Numbered from the stretch's first letter, positions 53,279 through 63,741 are shown. The stretch: 64,000 nucleotides of DNA from Tianweitania aestuarii (GCF_018457165.1 NZ_JAFMNX010000001.1:682001-746000), one strand, 5' to 3'. The notes: generated by a model not told the origin, from the sequence alone. A program made the numbers and translations.

Positions 53279-55530
53279 TGCCTGATCTGCTTCTCGAACT
53301 TCGCTCCGAGGAAATCCCGGCTCGCATGCAGCGCAAGGCTGCGGGTGACCTCAAGAAGATGATCACGGACGGCCTGGTGGAAGCCGGGCTGACCTATGAA
53401 GGCGCGCAGGAATACTGGACGCCGCGCCGGCTGACGCTCGACATTCGTGGTCTGACGGCGCGTTCCAAGGACGTGCGCGAGGAGATCAAGGGCCCGAGCA
53501 CCAAGGCGCCGGAAGCGGCTATTCTCGGCTTTTTGCGTAAGTCAGGACTGACTGATGTTACGCAGGCGCATACGCATTCGGACCCGAAGAAGGGCGACTT
53601 CTATGTCGCGCATCTCGTGAAGCCGGGCCGCAGTGCCGAGGAGATCATTGCCGAGCTCGTTCCGGCAACCATCCGCGCTTTCCCGTGGCCGAAGTCGATG
53701 CGATGGGGCAAGGCCTCTGCGAAGCCCGGTTCCTTGCGTTGGGTGCGGCCGCTGCAATCGATCCTGTGCACCTTCGGGCCTGAAACCGGTGCCGAGCCGG
53801 TGGTGATCCCGTTCGAGGTCGATGGCATTCGCTCCGGCGACGTGACCTATGGCCACCGCTTCCACGCGCCGGATGCCATCACGATCAAGCGCTTCGATGA
53901 TTATGTCGCAAAGCTCTTTTCCGCCAAGGTCGTTCTGGACGCCGAGCGCCGTAAGGAAATCATTCGTCACGACGCCAACAATCTGGCCTTTGCCAGCGGC
54001 TTGGAACTGGTGGAAGACGACGCGCTGCTCGAGGAAGTCTCCGGGCTGGTGGAATGGCCTGTCGTGCTGATGGGCGAGTTCGAGCAGGATTATCTGCAGA
54101 TCCCCGGCGAGGTGATCCGCCTGACCATTCGCGCCAATCAGAAGTGCTTCGTGACGCGCCGGAGCGGTGCCGAAGAAACGACGCTCGCCAACCGCTTCAT
54201 CCTGACGTCCAACATCGAGGCGAGCGACGGCGGCAAGGAAATCGTGCACGGCAACGGCAAGGTCGTGCGCGCACGGCTGTCCGATGCGCTGTATTTCTGG
54301 AACACCGACCAGGCCGATCTGCCGGACAGGGAAGAACTGCGCGCTTCGGGCGACAAGTTCGGCCTCGACCTTGCCAAGCCGCTCGACCAGCGCATGGCGC
54401 GCCTCGACAGGCTCGATGTGACCTTTCACGCCAAGCTCGGCACGCAAGGCCAACGTGTGAGTCGCATTGCAGCGCTGGCAGAAGAACTCGCGCCGATCAT
54501 TGGCGCCGATCCCGCACTGGCCAAGCGCGCAGCGGTGCTGGCGAAGGCCGATCTGACCACCGAGGCCGTGGGCGAATTCCCTGAACTTCAGGGTGTCATG
54601 GGCCGCAAATATGCGCTTTTGCAGGGCGAGGCCAACTCGGTCGCGGCAGCGCTGGAAGAACACTACAAGCCGCAGGGCCCGTCAGACCACGTGCCGACCG
54701 ATCCGGTTTCGGTCTCGGTGGCGCTGGCCGACAAGCTCGACACGCTTGTTGGGTTCTGGGCGATCGATGAAAAGCCGACCGGAAGCAAGGATCCGTATGC
54801 TTTGCGTCGTGCAGCGCTCGGCGTGATCCGGATCCTCGTCGAGAATGGCGTAGAGCTGAAGCTGCTTCCGCTTCTGGAGGACCATGATGGCGTTGCCGGA
54901 AGGACGATCCCGGCGGCTTCCGATGAAGGCACTGGCGGGATCAAGGCGATCGGCCGCGCGATTGTGTCCGTTTTCCACAAAGGACGAGATACCAATCAGA
55001 ACAGCCTGGACCTCCTGTCCTTCTTCCACGACCGTCTGAAGGTCTATCTCCGCGACCGTGGTGCGCGGCATGATCTGATCGATGCTGTGCTGGCAACGGA
55101 CTCGGCCAATGACGATCTGCTTCTGATCGTGCGCCGCGTGGAAGCGCTCGGCACTTTCCTCGATACCGAGAACGGCAAGAACCTGCTGGCCGGCACCAAG
55201 CGTGCGGCGAACATTCTGGCCGCCGAGGAAAAGAAGGGCACGGCGGTTGCCGATGCTGTAGATGCAGCGATCTTCAAGCTGCCACAGGAGGAAGCGCTCT
55301 TTGCGGCCGTCAACCAAGCTGAGAAAGATGCTGCGGAAGCGATCCAGCGCCAGGACTTCTCGGCTGCCATGCAGGCGCTGAGCCAGTTGCGGGCTCCGGT
55401 GGACGCCTTCTTCGACGCCGTTCTGGTGAATGACGAGGATGAAAGCGTGCGGGCCAATCGTCTGGCGCTGCTGCAGCGCATCCGCGCCGCCACCGGTCAG
55501 GTCGCGGACTTCTCGCGCATCGCGGGCTAA
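53278..55530 (+). CDS. glyS: Glycine--tRNA ligase beta subunit
   Basis: Beta subunit of 750 residues; binds tRNA(Gly) and has the HD-like and anticodon domains. The opening [20 protein letters not shown], then [19 protein letters not shown] and GVEESTLVNR-like segments are replaced here by [20 protein letters not shown], and QNQLDLLSFF-type text reads [15 protein letters not shown]. Full length, no frameshift. It overlaps the small repeat ORF by four-base TGATG. Confidence 0.95.
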   Translation: MPDLLLELRSEEIPARMQRKAAGDLKKMITDGLVEAGLTYEGAQEYWTPRRLTLDIRGLTARSKDVREEIKGPSTKAPEAAILGFLRKSGLTDVTQAHTHSDPKKGDFYVAHLVKPGRSAEEIIAELVPATIRAFPWPKSMRWGKASAKPGSLRWVRPLQSILCTFGPETGAEPVVIPFEVDGIRSGDVTYGHRFHAPDAITIKRFDDYVAKLFSAKVVLDAERRKEIIRHDANNLAFASGLELVEDDALLEEVSGLVEWPVVLMGEFEQDYLQIPGEVIRLTIRANQKCFVTRRSGAEETTLANRFILTSNIEASDGGKEIVHGNGKVVRARLSDALYFWNTDQADLPDREELRASGDKFGLDLAKPLDQRMARLDRLDVTFHAKLGTQGQRVSRIAALAEELAPIIGADPALAKRAAVLAKADLTTEAVGEFPELQGVMGRKYALLQGEANSVAAALEEHYKPQGPSDHVPTDPVSVSVALADKLDTLVGFWAIDEKPTGSKDPYALRRAALGVIRILVENGVELKLLPLLEDHDGVAGRTIPAASDEGTGGIKAIGRAIVSVFHKGRDTNQNSLDLLSFFHDRLKVYLRDRGARHDLIDAVLATDSANDDLLLIVRRVEALGTFLDTENGKNLLAGTKRAANILAAEEKKGTAVADAVDAAIFKLPQEEALFAAVNQAEKDAAEAIQRQDFSAAMQALSQLRAPVDAFFDAVLVNDEDESVRANRLALLQRIRAATGQVADFSRIAG

Positions 55531-55533
55531 GCG

Positions 55534-56484
55534 ATGTCGGACCGCGCCGCGATCGAGCGTGCCGTTACCGAGCTTGCCGCCGGCCGCCTTGTCGCGGTTC
55601 CGACGGAAACGGTGTACGGCCTCGCGGCAGATGCGACCAATGGCGAAGCGGTGGCCGGGATCTTCGAAGCCAAGGGCCGGCCACGCTTCAATCCGCTGAT
55701 CGTCCATGTCGCCGACCGCGCCATGGCCGAGCGCATCGCACGTTTCGACCCGCTTTCCGCAGCGCTGGCCGACCGCTTCTGGCCAGGACCGCTGACGCTG
55801 GTTCTGCCTTTGCAGCAGGCCAGCAACATTCATCCGCTGGTTACGGTCGGGCTCGACACGGTGGCGCTGCGCATGCCGCAGGGATTGGCGCGCGACGTCA
55901 TCGCCGCCCTAGGCAAACCGATTGCGGCCCCCAGCGCCAACACGTCCGGGCGCATCAGCCCGACGAGCGCGCAAGCGGTGCAGGACGATCTTGGTTCCAA
56001 GCTCGCTTACATTCTCGATGGCGGTTCGGCGGATGTCGGCGTGGAATCAACGATCCTGAAAGTGGAAGGCGACATCGTTCGTCTTCTGCGTCCGGGCGGA
56101 CTGACGGTCGAAGAGATCGAGGACGCCATCGGCCAGGACGTTGTTGTCGGCAGCGCGGGCCCGGCTATCGAGGCACCCGGCATGCTCGCCTCGCATTACG
56201 CACCGGATGCTTCCGTGCGGCTCCATGCCGAGCATATCGAGGCCGGGGAAGCGCTGCTTGCCTTCGGGCCGGATCGCGCGAGCGGCTTCGAAAGTGCAGC
56301 GGCCGTTCGCAACCTTTCGGAAAAAGGCGATCTGCGCGAAGCTGCAGCCAATCTCTACGCGCATCTTCAGGCGCTTGATTGCTACGGCGCGCGCATGATC
56401 GCGGTCGAACCTGTTCCGCAACACGGGCTGGGCGCAGCCATCAACGACCGCCTGAGCCGTGCCGCCGCGCCACGCGGCCAATAA
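55534..56484 (+). CDS. L-threonylcarbamoyladenylate synthase (TsaC/Sua5)
   Basis: Makes threonylcarbamoyl-AMP for the t6A base of tRNA, 316 residues. The YrdC domain shows VAVPTETVYGLAADATNGEA, then KGRPRFNPLIVHVADRAMA, and APSANTSGRISPTSAQAV. The C-terminal Sua5 domain is present, starting near residue 200 (APGMLASHYAPDASVRL), so this is the two-domain Sua5 form rather than short TsaC. It starts three bases after glyS. Confidence 0.93.
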   Translation: MSDRAAIERAVTELAAGRLVAVPTETVYGLAADATNGEAVAGIFEAKGRPRFNPLIVHVADRAMAERIARFDPLSAALADRFWPGPLTLVLPLQQASNIHPLVTVGLDTVALRMPQGLARDVIAALGKPIAAPSANTSGRISPTSAQAVQDDLGSKLAYILDGGSADVGVESTILKVEGDIVRLLRPGGLTVEEIEDAIGQDVVVGSAGPAIEAPGMLASHYAPDASVRLHAEHIEAGEALLAFGPDRASGFESAAAVRNLSEKGDLREAAANLYAHLQALDCYGARMIAVEPVPQHGLGAAINDRLSRAAAPRGQ

Positions 56485-56513
56485 CCAGCCTTTAATCTTT
56501 ACGTTCTGCTAAG

Positions 56514-56542
56514 CATCAATGCTTCGAATACGAAGCTTGATG
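56514..56542. terminator. Imperfect hairpin after the Sua5 gene
   Basis: CATCAATGCTTCG and CGAAGCTTGATG form an inverted repeat with one unpaired base and a four-base AATA loop, 30 bases after the stop. No T-run follows, so it is only a weak terminator. Nothing else was seen in the 236-base gap to the next gene. Confidence 0.35.
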
Positions 56543-56720
56543 ATTTATGTATTGCGGTTGTATTCCGATAACCATTGTCGAAGCTGAAATTGCTTAACCC
56601 AACTTCTTAAGTGCGGCGGTAAGGAGCCCGCTCTAACTTCCACTTCAACGAGGCCGGAACACCGGCCCGGAAGCTGAACCGGACCACCGGAAGACGCTCA
56701 GGAAGAACAGGAAGGCACGG

Positions 56721-57290
56721 ATGATGATGAACACGGGATTGAAGCCGGTTTGGGCAAGCAACAACATGCGCCTGGACCCGTTCCACCTGCCGCAGGCGGT
56801 AACCTATGCCAGCCGCGATGAGCAGGGGGATGTTCATTTCACGATCGACAAGCGCGGCGCGGTGATCCGCCGTTGGCTGGAGCGCAGCGGTCTGCCGGTC
56901 ACGATCGCGCTGCCGGCACCAGCATTCCAGGGCGTTGCTGCCCGAGCAATGGAAGACGAGACCGGCTATGTGACGGTGACGCTCGAATTGCACCATTCCG
57001 ACCCGCAGCTTTCCGTGCCGCTTTTGGTGGCGCATGATCTGGACGATGTGGCAGCCGATTGGCGCGCCTGGGCGGAAGCCTATCGTTTGCCGATGCTTCT
57101 GGTGGAATCCGACGGCGTGGCGCGCACGCTGGAAGATTCGATCGGTGGCGTCACCAATGGCGAACCCAAGCCGCGCCGCAAGCGCGCGACATCCGCGCCT
57201 CGCCGCCCACGCTTCCTCGCGCGCCGCAAGATCGGCAATCTCGGCCTGCGTCTGGTGGTCGACGGCGAAGAGATCATCGCCCGCAGCTAA
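56721..57290 (+). CDS. DUF6101-type protein of unknown function
   Basis: A 189-residue soluble protein. It begins with MMMNTGLKPVWASNNMRLDP and HLPQAVTYASRDEQGDVHF, then DKRGAVIRRWLERSGLPVTI; a basic tail (PKPRRKRATSAPRRPRF) precedes RKIGNLGLRLVVDGEEIIAR. I link it to DUF6101, a family from rhizobia, with moderate certainty. No enzyme motif is visible. It converges on ubiA with 13 bases between stops. Confidence 0.6.
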   Translation: MMMNTGLKPVWASNNMRLDPFHLPQAVTYASRDEQGDVHFTIDKRGAVIRRWLERSGLPVTIALPAPAFQGVAARAMEDETGYVTVTLELHHSDPQLSVPLLVAHDLDDVAADWRAWAEAYRLPMLLVESDGVARTLEDSIGGVTNGEPKPRRKRATSAPRRPRFLARRKIGNLGLRLVVDGEEIIARS

Positions 57291-57303
57291 GCGGGCGAGT
57301 GGA

Positions 57304-58287
57304 TCAGAGATAGATGCGCAGAGCGGCCCACGCGCCGCCCGCCATCAGCCCGATGAACATTAGCCAGCCGATGGTCGAGTTTGAACGGAAAAGTTTGAGG
57401 CACTGATCGGGGTTGTCGATATCGAGCACGCTGATCTGCCTGAACATATGCGCGGCCGCTGCGAGCAACCCGGCCATCGCGGGCAAGGGCACCTGCGCCA
57501 GTGTAAAGGCCGAAGCAAACAGGATCAGCGCGCCGCCATAAAGATAAACCAGCGCTTCCTTGGTGCGGTCGCCGAACAAGCGCGCCGTTGATCGCACGCC
57601 CACAAGCGCGTCGTCTTCCTTGTCCTGATGGGCGTAAAGCGTGTCGTAGCCGATCGTCCACAAGATCGCGCCGAGGTAAAGCAGAACGGGTGCTGCATCG
57701 AGCCGCCCGAAATAAGCCGCCCATCCCATCAGCGCACCCCAGGAAAAGGCGAAGCCGAGAAAAAGCTGCGGCCAGTCGGTCACGCGCTTCATGAAGGGGT
57801 AGATCGCAACGGGAACCAGAGCACAAAGGCCGGTCACGATCGCGAATGTGTTGAACTGAAGCAGCACGGCCAAACCGACCAGCGCCTGCGCCACCAAAAA
57901 CGCCCAGGCCTGCTTGCGGCTGACCTGACCCGCCGGCAGCGGCCGTGAACGGGTGCGGTCGACCTTTTCGTCGATGTCGACGTCCACGATGTCGTTATAG
58001 GTGCAACCGGCACCTCGCATCGCAATCGATCCGATCAGGAACAAGACGATGTGCCAGGGTGAAGGCAGAACGCTGGCGATTGCGTCGCCCGCCTGCGCAC
58101 CGGCTGCGGCCGCCATCGCTGCCGACCACCAGCACGGCCAAAGCAGAAGCTGCCAGCCGATCGGCCGGTCCCAACGCGCCAGCTGCGCATAAGGCCACAT
58201 GCCGCGTGGCAGCAGGCGATAAGTCCAGTGCCCCGAAGGCGCATCCTTGACGCGCCCGCGCACGCCTGACGATTGAACGGTTTCCAT
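57304..58287 (-). CDS. ubiA: 4-hydroxybenzoate octaprenyltransferase
   Basis: Membrane prenyltransferase of 327 residues with about eight helices; attaches the polyprenyl chain to 4-hydroxybenzoate for ubiquinone. The aspartate-rich motifs are NDIVDVDIDEKVDRTRSRPL and GYDTLYAHQDKEDDALVG. It uses the product of the polyprenyl synthase encoded at 48606-49622. The gene stands alone and is divergent from purD. Confidence 0.95.
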   Translation of the reverse strand: METVQSSGVRGRVKDAPSGHWTYRLLPRGMWPYAQLARWDRPIGWQLLLWPCWWSAAMAAAAGAQAGDAIASVLPSPWHIVLFLIGSIAMRGAGCTYNDIVDVDIDEKVDRTRSRPLPAGQVSRKQAWAFLVAQALVGLAVLLQFNTFAIVTGLCALVPVAIYPFMKRVTDWPQLFLGFAFSWGALMGWAAYFGRLDAAPVLLYLGAILWTIGYDTLYAHQDKEDDALVGVRSTARLFGDRTKEALVYLYGGALILFASAFTLAQVPLPAMAGLLAAAAHMFRQISVLDIDNPDQCLKLFRSNSTIGWLMFIGLMAGGAWAALRIYL

Positions 58288-58426
58288 GAAGAGCGGGAGT
58301 GGCAGGGGCGGAGCAGGGCGTCAAGATGGTATGGTTGTTCGGTCGAGAACACCGTCCTTCCAGCTTGCCTTTCCTGCCTCCCACCCTTAGGCGGAAAGCC
58401 AAGATTTCTGCGGACCTTGGTTTCTC

Positions 58427-59686
58427 ATGAACGTTCTCCTGATCGGCTCCGGTGGCCGCGAACATGCGCTGGCCTGGAAGATTGCTTCCTCGCCGAAGTT
58501 GACGACGCTGTATGCCGCGCCCGGCAACCCCGGGATCGCCGACCATGCGGAGTTGGTTGATCTGACTGTGACGGATCATGCGGCGGTGATCTCCTTTTGC
58601 CGGGACAAGGCTGTCGAGCTCGTTGTCGTCGGGCCGGAAGCGCCGTTGGTCGATGGCTTGTCGGATGCGCTGCGCGAAGCGGGCATCAAGGTGTTCGGAC
58701 CGAGCAAGGCAGCTGCGCAGCTGGAAGGCTCGAAGGGCTTCACCAAGGATCTCTGCGCACGCTTCGATATTCCGACTGCAGCCTATGGCCGCTTCGACAA
58801 TGCCGCCGACGCCCGTGCCTATATCGAGAGCAAGGGCGCGCCGATCGTGGTCAAGGCCGATGGATTGGCTGCGGGCAAGGGCGTCACGGTCGCCATGACC
58901 ACGCAGGAAGCGCTGGATGCCGTGGATGCCTGCTTCGACGGCAGCTTCGGCGCGGCCGGTGCGGAGCTGGTGGTCGAGGAGTATCTCGAAGGCGAGGAAG
59001 TCAGTTTCTTCTGTTTGTGCGACGGCAGCGCTGCTCTGGCCTTTGGGGCAGCACAGGACCACAAGCGCGTCGGCGACGGCGACACGGGCCCCAACACCGG
59101 CGGCATGGGCGCTTATTCTCCAGCGCCTGCCTTCACCGATGCGGTCGAGAAGGAAGTGATGCGCGATATTATCGCGCCGACGCTGAGGGGAATGCGCGAG
59201 ATCGGCATGCCGTTTTCGGGCGTTCTCTTTGCCGGGCTGATGCTGACGAAGGATGGTCCCAAGCTCATCGAGTATAACGTCCGCTTCGGAGATCCCGAAT
59301 GCCAGGTGCTGATGATGCGCCTGCAAAGCGATCTGCTGGCTCTTCTGGATGCGGCAGCGCAGGGGCGTCTGCCCGATCAGACGCCTGAGTGGAGCGAGGA
59401 TACGGCGCTGACCGTGGTCATGGCTGCCGAGGGGTATCCAGGCAAGCCGCGCACCGGAACCGTCATCAAGGGCGTCGAAACGGCGGCGGGCGAGGGCGCC
59501 AAAGTGTTCCATGCCGGTACGGTTTTGAAGGATGGGGCGCTGCTCGCCAATGGTGGACGAGTGCTCAACGTGACGGGAAAAGCGCCGACGGTGGGCGAAG
59601 CGCAGGCCAAGGCTTACCAGGCCGTGGATCGCATCAATTGGCCGGAAGGCTTCTGCCGCCGTGATATCGGCTGGCGAGCTGTGTAG
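58427..59686 (+). CDS. purD: Phosphoribosylamine--glycine ligase
   Basis: ATP-grasp enzyme of purine synthesis, 419 residues. [20 protein letters not shown], then [40 protein letters not shown] and [18 protein letters not shown] are the PurD hallmarks; [12 protein letters not shown] and [15 protein letters not shown] complete the active site. Confidence 0.97.
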   Translation: MNVLLIGSGGREHALAWKIASSPKLTTLYAAPGNPGIADHAELVDLTVTDHAAVISFCRDKAVELVVVGPEAPLVDGLSDALREAGIKVFGPSKAAAQLEGSKGFTKDLCARFDIPTAAYGRFDNAADARAYIESKGAPIVVKADGLAAGKGVTVAMTTQEALDAVDACFDGSFGAAGAELVVEEYLEGEEVSFFCLCDGSAALAFGAAQDHKRVGDGDTGPNTGGMGAYSPAPAFTDAVEKEVMRDIIAPTLRGMREIGMPFSGVLFAGLMLTKDGPKLIEYNVRFGDPECQVLMMRLQSDLLALLDAAAQGRLPDQTPEWSEDTALTVVMAAEGYPGKPRTGTVIKGVETAAGEGAKVFHAGTVLKDGALLANGGRVLNVTGKAPTVGEAQAKAYQAVDRINWPEGFCRRDIGWRAV

Positions 59687-59790
59687 CCGGGCATCTCGTT
59701 TGTTTGACGCTACAACACTGAGACATTATAATGGTCTCTGGAGTGGAGACTGAGCTTTCGCCCAGCCTCCGTTTCCTCAGATGATGAATT

Positions 59791-59830
59791 GAACCCGGAA
59801 CTTCAGCTGCCAGCCGGTCCGGGTTCTTTT
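59791..59830 (+). terminator. Hairpin with T-run after purD
   Basis: GAACCCGG and CCGGGTTC form a stem across a 20-base loop, followed by TTTT. It lies 104 bases past the purD stop, in the 415-base gap before the acyl-CoA dehydrogenase gene. Confidence 0.5.
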
Positions 59831-59855
59831 CATATCCAGGGTGACACTCAGTGGT

Positions 59856-59990
59856 ATGAACCACATCATCGTCACCTCCAGTTTCAAGGACAAAGCCTGT
59901 TTGCCTCAGCCGGGAAAGCTCATCCTCCCGGTCGCGCCGGCTGGCTGGCGCTGCTGCTTCTGCCCTCAAAAACAGATTATCGACGCATAG
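59856..59990 (+). CDS. Possible 44-residue cysteine-containing small protein
   Basis: An ATG-to-TAG ORF in the 415-base gap between purD and the acyl-CoA dehydrogenase gene. It opens MNHIIVTSSFKDK and has a tight CCFC motif in GWRCCFCPQKQ near its end. No family is recognised and the ribosome site is unclear, so it may be noise. The rest of the gap, apart from the hairpin at 59791-59830, shows nothing recognised. Confidence 0.3.
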   Translation: MNHIIVTSSFKDKACLPQPGKLILPVAPAGWRCCFCPQKQIIDA

Positions 59991-60101
59991 CAGCGTTCTT
60001 TCTGTCGGCAAGATGGTTGTAGTGAACTGACGCTCGCTGCGCTGCCTCTTCAAAAGCCTCTGAAAACCGTCTAACACGCGTTAGGTTACGGAGGATCTTG
60101 C

Positions 60102-61874
60102 ATGTATCGCGCGCCGGTCGACGACATCGCCTTTACCCTCAAGCAGGTTGCGGGGCTTGGACCTGATCTTGAACAGGGGCGCTACGGCGATCTGTCGGAT
60201 GATCTGGTGGATGCGATCTTGAGCGAGGCCGGGCGCTTTGCGAGCGAGGAGATCGCGCCGCTGAACCTGCCGGGCGACATGGAAGGCGCGCGTTGGAATG
60301 ATGGCGCCGTGACCATGCCGAAGGGCTGGCCGGAGCTTTACCATCGCTGGCGTGAAGGCGGCTGGAACGGGTTGTCCGGTCCGGGAGAGTTCGGCGGCCA
60401 GGATCTGCCGGTCATGATCAATGTTGCCGCCAACGAAATGTGGAGCGCGGCCTCCATGGCGTTCGGACTGGGGCCGCTGCTCACGATGGGCGCGGTCGAG
60501 GCGCTGGACAAGCACGGTTCGGAGGCGCTGAAGGCGACCTATCTCGCCAAGCTGGTGTCGGGTGAATGGACCGGCACGATGAACTTGACCGAGCCCCAGG
60601 CAGGGTCCGATCTGGCTGCGCTGCGTACACGTGCGGAACGGCAGGACGACGGCACTTACCGCATCTTCGGGCAGAAGATCTTCATCACCTACGGTGAGCA
60701 CGACATCACCGACAACATCGTTCATCTCGTTCTGGCACGGCTGCCGGACGCACCGGCCGGCACGCGCGGTATTTCCCTGTTTGTCGTGCCGAAGTTCCTG
60801 GTCAACGAAGATGGATCGCTCGGCGCACGCAACGATGTGTTCTGCGCTTCGATCGAACACAAGATCGGCATTCATGCTTCGCCGACCTGCACGATGATCT
60901 TCGGCGACAACAAGGGTGATGCGGCTCAAGCGGGTGCCGTCGGCTATCTGCTTGGTGAAGAAAACCGTGGCCTCGCTTGCATGTTCACCATGATGAACAA
61001 TGCGCGTCTCAATGTGGGCATCGAAGGCGTCGGCATCGCTGAAGCCGCTTACCAGAAGGCCAAGGAATACGCGCAGGAGCGGCGTCAGGGTCGACACGCC
61101 ACGGCAGCCGGTGCCGATATGAGCCCGATCATCGAGCATGCCGATGTTCAGCGCAATCTTCTGACGATGAAGGCGCTAACGGCTGTGGCGCGTTCGATCT
61201 GCTATGCCTGCGCCAATGCGCTCGACCGTGCCCGCTCGGCTGAGGGCGAGGAGGCCAAGACCTGGCAGGAACGCGCCAACCTGCTGACCCCGGTCGCCAA
61301 GGCTTTCTCCACCGATATTGGTGTGGAAGTCGCGTCGATCGGTGTTCAGGTGCATGGCGGCATGGGCTTCGTGGAGGAAACCGGTGCAGCGATCTTCTAT
61401 CGCGACGCCCGTATCGCCCCGATCTATGAGGGCACCAATGGCATTCAGGCGATCGACCTCGTCACGCGCAAGCTCCCGCAATCCGGCGGTGCGCAAGTAA
61501 CCGGCTATATCGCCGAATTGCGCGCGGATATCACTGCCTTGCGAGCTTCCAATTCGGCCGATCTCGGACAAGCGGCGGATCGGCTGGACGCCGCGATCGA
61601 TGATCTGGATGATGCGACGGGCTGGTTGCGAACGGCGCTCAGCGAAGGCCGGATGGAAGAAGCGCTGGCCGGTGCAACGCCTTACCTGCAGCTGTTCGGC
61701 TTGGCGGCCGGCGGCGCTTATCTCGCCCGTGCAGCAGTTGCCGATACTGGGGCTGCGCGTCGGGCGCTCTGCCGCTTCTTTGCGGAGAACCTCGTTGGCG
61801 AAACGGCAGCCCTCAAGTCGCGCGTGATCGAAGGCTCCGAAAGCCTCACCGCTGCCCGCGCTGCGCTGGCCTGA
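60102..61874 (+). CDS. Acyl-CoA dehydrogenase (DmdC/long C-terminal form)
   Basis: Flavoprotein of 590 residues that desaturates acyl-CoA, of the longer type with an extra C-terminal domain, as in DmdC-like 3-methylmercaptopropionyl-CoA dehydrogenases. WTGTMNLTEPQAGSDLAALR is the flavin/substrate motif; the catalytic glutamate lies in APIYEGTNGIQAIDLVTRKL; VGIEGVGIAEAAYQKAKEYA and VQVHGGMGFVEETG are conserved. The true substrate is not readable. It is followed 13 bases later by an enoyl-CoA hydratase, the next step of beta-oxidation-like breakdown. Confidence 0.9.
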   Translation: MYRAPVDDIAFTLKQVAGLGPDLEQGRYGDLSDDLVDAILSEAGRFASEEIAPLNLPGDMEGARWNDGAVTMPKGWPELYHRWREGGWNGLSGPGEFGGQDLPVMINVAANEMWSAASMAFGLGPLLTMGAVEALDKHGSEALKATYLAKLVSGEWTGTMNLTEPQAGSDLAALRTRAERQDDGTYRIFGQKIFITYGEHDITDNIVHLVLARLPDAPAGTRGISLFVVPKFLVNEDGSLGARNDVFCASIEHKIGIHASPTCTMIFGDNKGDAAQAGAVGYLLGEENRGLACMFTMMNNARLNVGIEGVGIAEAAYQKAKEYAQERRQGRHATAAGADMSPIIEHADVQRNLLTMKALTAVARSICYACANALDRARSAEGEEAKTWQERANLLTPVAKAFSTDIGVEVASIGVQVHGGMGFVEETGAAIFYRDARIAPIYEGTNGIQAIDLVTRKLPQSGGAQVTGYIAELRADITALRASNSADLGQAADRLDAAIDDLDDATGWLRTALSEGRMEEALAGATPYLQLFGLAAGGAYLARAAVADTGAARRALCRFFAENLVGETAALKSRVIEGSESLTAARAALA

Positions 61875-61887
61875 GGAGAAACGCACA

Positions 61888-62640
61888 ATGAGCGAGCTGA
61901 TCCAGAACGAACGTCGCGGTGCGGTCAACGTCATACGCATCAACCGTCCCGACAAGAAGAACGCGCTGACCTTTGCCATGTATGCCGCGATGGCTGCCGC
62001 TCTGCGCGCAGGCGATGCGGATGAGTCCGTGCGCGTTCACGTCATTCTCGGCGTGCCCGGCGCGTTTTCAGCCGGCAACGACCTCGCCGACTTCGTGAAG
62101 ATCGCGTCGGGTGAAAGCCAGAGCGAGGAGATCTTCGATTTTCTGCGCGCGCTCGCCACAACCAGAAAGCCGCTGGTGTCGGGTGCCGATGGCATTGCGG
62201 TCGGGATCGGCGCGACGCTTCACCTTCATTGCGACCTGACGTTTGCCACGCCGCGCACGGCGTTGCGCACGCCCTTCGTGGATCTCGGCATCGTGCCGGA
62301 GGCCGGCTCCAGCCTTCTTGTTCCCGAACGGCTCGGGCATCAGCCGGCTTTCGCACTGCTCGTCATGGGCGATCCGCTTGGGGCGGAAGCCGCGCGTCAG
62401 GGCGGGCTGATCCATGCGGTTGTGGACGAAGAAGATTTGGAAGCGGCAGTTTTTGCTGCGGCGGATCGTCTGGCCAGCAAGCCGGCCAACGCGCTGAGGA
62501 TTGCGCGTGAGCTGATCCGCGGATCGCGCACCGAACTTTTGCAACGCATCGACGAGGAAGCCGAGGCGGTGCGCACCGGCTTGAAGTCGGATGAGGCCCG
62601 CGCCGCCTTTGCAGCGTTTCTCAACAAGAAGAAGGGTTGA
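61888..62640 (+). CDS. Enoyl-CoA hydratase/isomerase family protein
   Basis: Crotonase-fold enzyme of 250 residues. RPDKKNALTFAMYAAMAAAL, then VPGAFSAGNDLADFVKIASG (oxyanion hole) and KPLVSGADGIAVGIGATLHL are family motifs. GAGGAG precedes the ATG by about eight bases. It probably works after the acyl-CoA dehydrogenase in one operon. The family includes hydratases, isomerases and hydrolases, so the exact reaction is open. Confidence 0.9.
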   Translation: MSELIQNERRGAVNVIRINRPDKKNALTFAMYAAMAAALRAGDADESVRVHVILGVPGAFSAGNDLADFVKIASGESQSEEIFDFLRALATTRKPLVSGADGIAVGIGATLHLHCDLTFATPRTALRTPFVDLGIVPEAGSSLLVPERLGHQPAFALLVMGDPLGAEAARQGGLIHAVVDEEDLEAAVFAAADRLASKPANALRIARELIRGSRTELLQRIDEEAEAVRTGLKSDEARAAFAAFLNKKKG

Positions 62641-62695
62641 ACGCACAAGCTGCGCGCTATCTCCTCGGACAGAACGATCAGCCGAGGAAGAACTC

Positions 62696-63676
62696 ATGGA
62701 TTACGTCAAACTCGGACGCACCGGCCTCGATGTGTCGCGCATCTGCTTGGGCTGCATGACCTATGGCGAACCCGGACGCGGCTCGCATGAATGGACGCTG
62801 CCGGAAGCCGACAGTCGGCCGCTGATCAAGAAGGCGCTCGATCTCGGCATCAACTTCTTCGACACCGCGAATGTGTATTCCGACGGCACCAGCGAGGAGA
62901 TCGTCGGTCGTGCGCTGAAGGAGTTCACCGATCGCGACGAGGTGGTGATCGCCACGAAGGTGTATAACCGGATGCGACCGGGACCGAATGGCGCTGGCCT
63001 GTCGCGCAAGGCGATCCTGAGCGAGATCGACCACAGCCTGAAACGTCTGGGCACGGATTACGTCGATCTCTACCAGATCCACCGCTTCGACCATGCCACA
63101 CCCATCGAAGAAACGCTGGAAGCGCTGAACGATGTCGTGCGCGCCGGTAAGGCTCGTTATATCGGCGCGTCGTCCATGTATGCCTGGGAGTTCGCGCAGG
63201 CGCTCGCTTTGTCCGAGCGCAAGGGCTGGGCGCGCTTTGCAACCATGCAGAACTATGTGAACCTGCTTTATCGCGAAGAAGAGCGCGAGATGCTGCCTTT
63301 GTGCAAGGCGGAAGGCATCGGCGTCATTCCCTGGAGCCCAATGGCGCGCGGACGTCTGACGCGCGACTGGGAGGAAAGCAGCTTCCGTGCCGACACCGAC
63401 AAGTTCGGGCAAACCCTTTACGCGGAAACCGCCGAAGCCGATCGCAAGGTGGTGGAGGCCGTGGCAGATGTTGCGCGGCTGCGTGGCATTCCGCGGGCCC
63501 AGGTAGCCCTTGCCTGGGTGTTGCAGAAGGACCCCGTGACAGCACCGATCATCGGCGCCAGCAAAGCGAACCATCTGGACGATGCCGTCGCCGCCTTGTC
63601 GGTGAAGCTGACGCCCGACGAGATCGCCGCGCTGGAAGCGCCCTATGTTCCGCACGCGGTTGTGGGCTTCAGCTAG
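62696..63676 (+). CDS. Aldo/keto reductase
   Basis: NADPH-dependent oxidoreductase of 326 residues. The TIM-barrel motifs are MDYVKLGRTGLDVSRICLGC, FFDTANVYSDGTSEEIVGRA with catalytic D and Y, VVIATKVYNRM with the lysine, and DLYQIHRFDHATPIEE with the histidine; the NADPH region is PIIGASKANHLDDAVAAL. ATG 62696 is chosen since the family starts here; the longer start at 62591 overlaps the hydratase. It is followed by a strong hairpin. Confidence 0.93.
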   Translation: MDYVKLGRTGLDVSRICLGCMTYGEPGRGSHEWTLPEADSRPLIKKALDLGINFFDTANVYSDGTSEEIVGRALKEFTDRDEVVIATKVYNRMRPGPNGAGLSRKAILSEIDHSLKRLGTDYVDLYQIHRFDHATPIEETLEALNDVVRAGKARYIGASSMYAWEFAQALALSERKGWARFATMQNYVNLLYREEEREMLPLCKAEGIGVIPWSPMARGRLTRDWEESSFRADTDKFGQTLYAETAEADRKVVEAVADVARLRGIPRAQVALAWVLQKDPVTAPIIGASKANHLDDAVAALSVKLTPDEIAALEAPYVPHAVVGFS

Positions 63677-63689
63677 AAAACAGTGAGAG

Positions 63690-63728
63690 AAGCAAAGAAG
63701 GGCAAACGTCGAGCGCCCTTCTTTGCTT
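63690..63728. terminator. Bidirectional terminator between converging genes
   Basis: AAGCAAAGAAGGGC pairs perfectly with GCCCTTCTTTGCTT over 14 bases with an 11-base loop. It lies between the stops of the aldo/keto reductase (plus) and the phytase-like gene (minus). Confidence 0.88.
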
Positions 63729-63741
63729 GAGATCATCTTTT

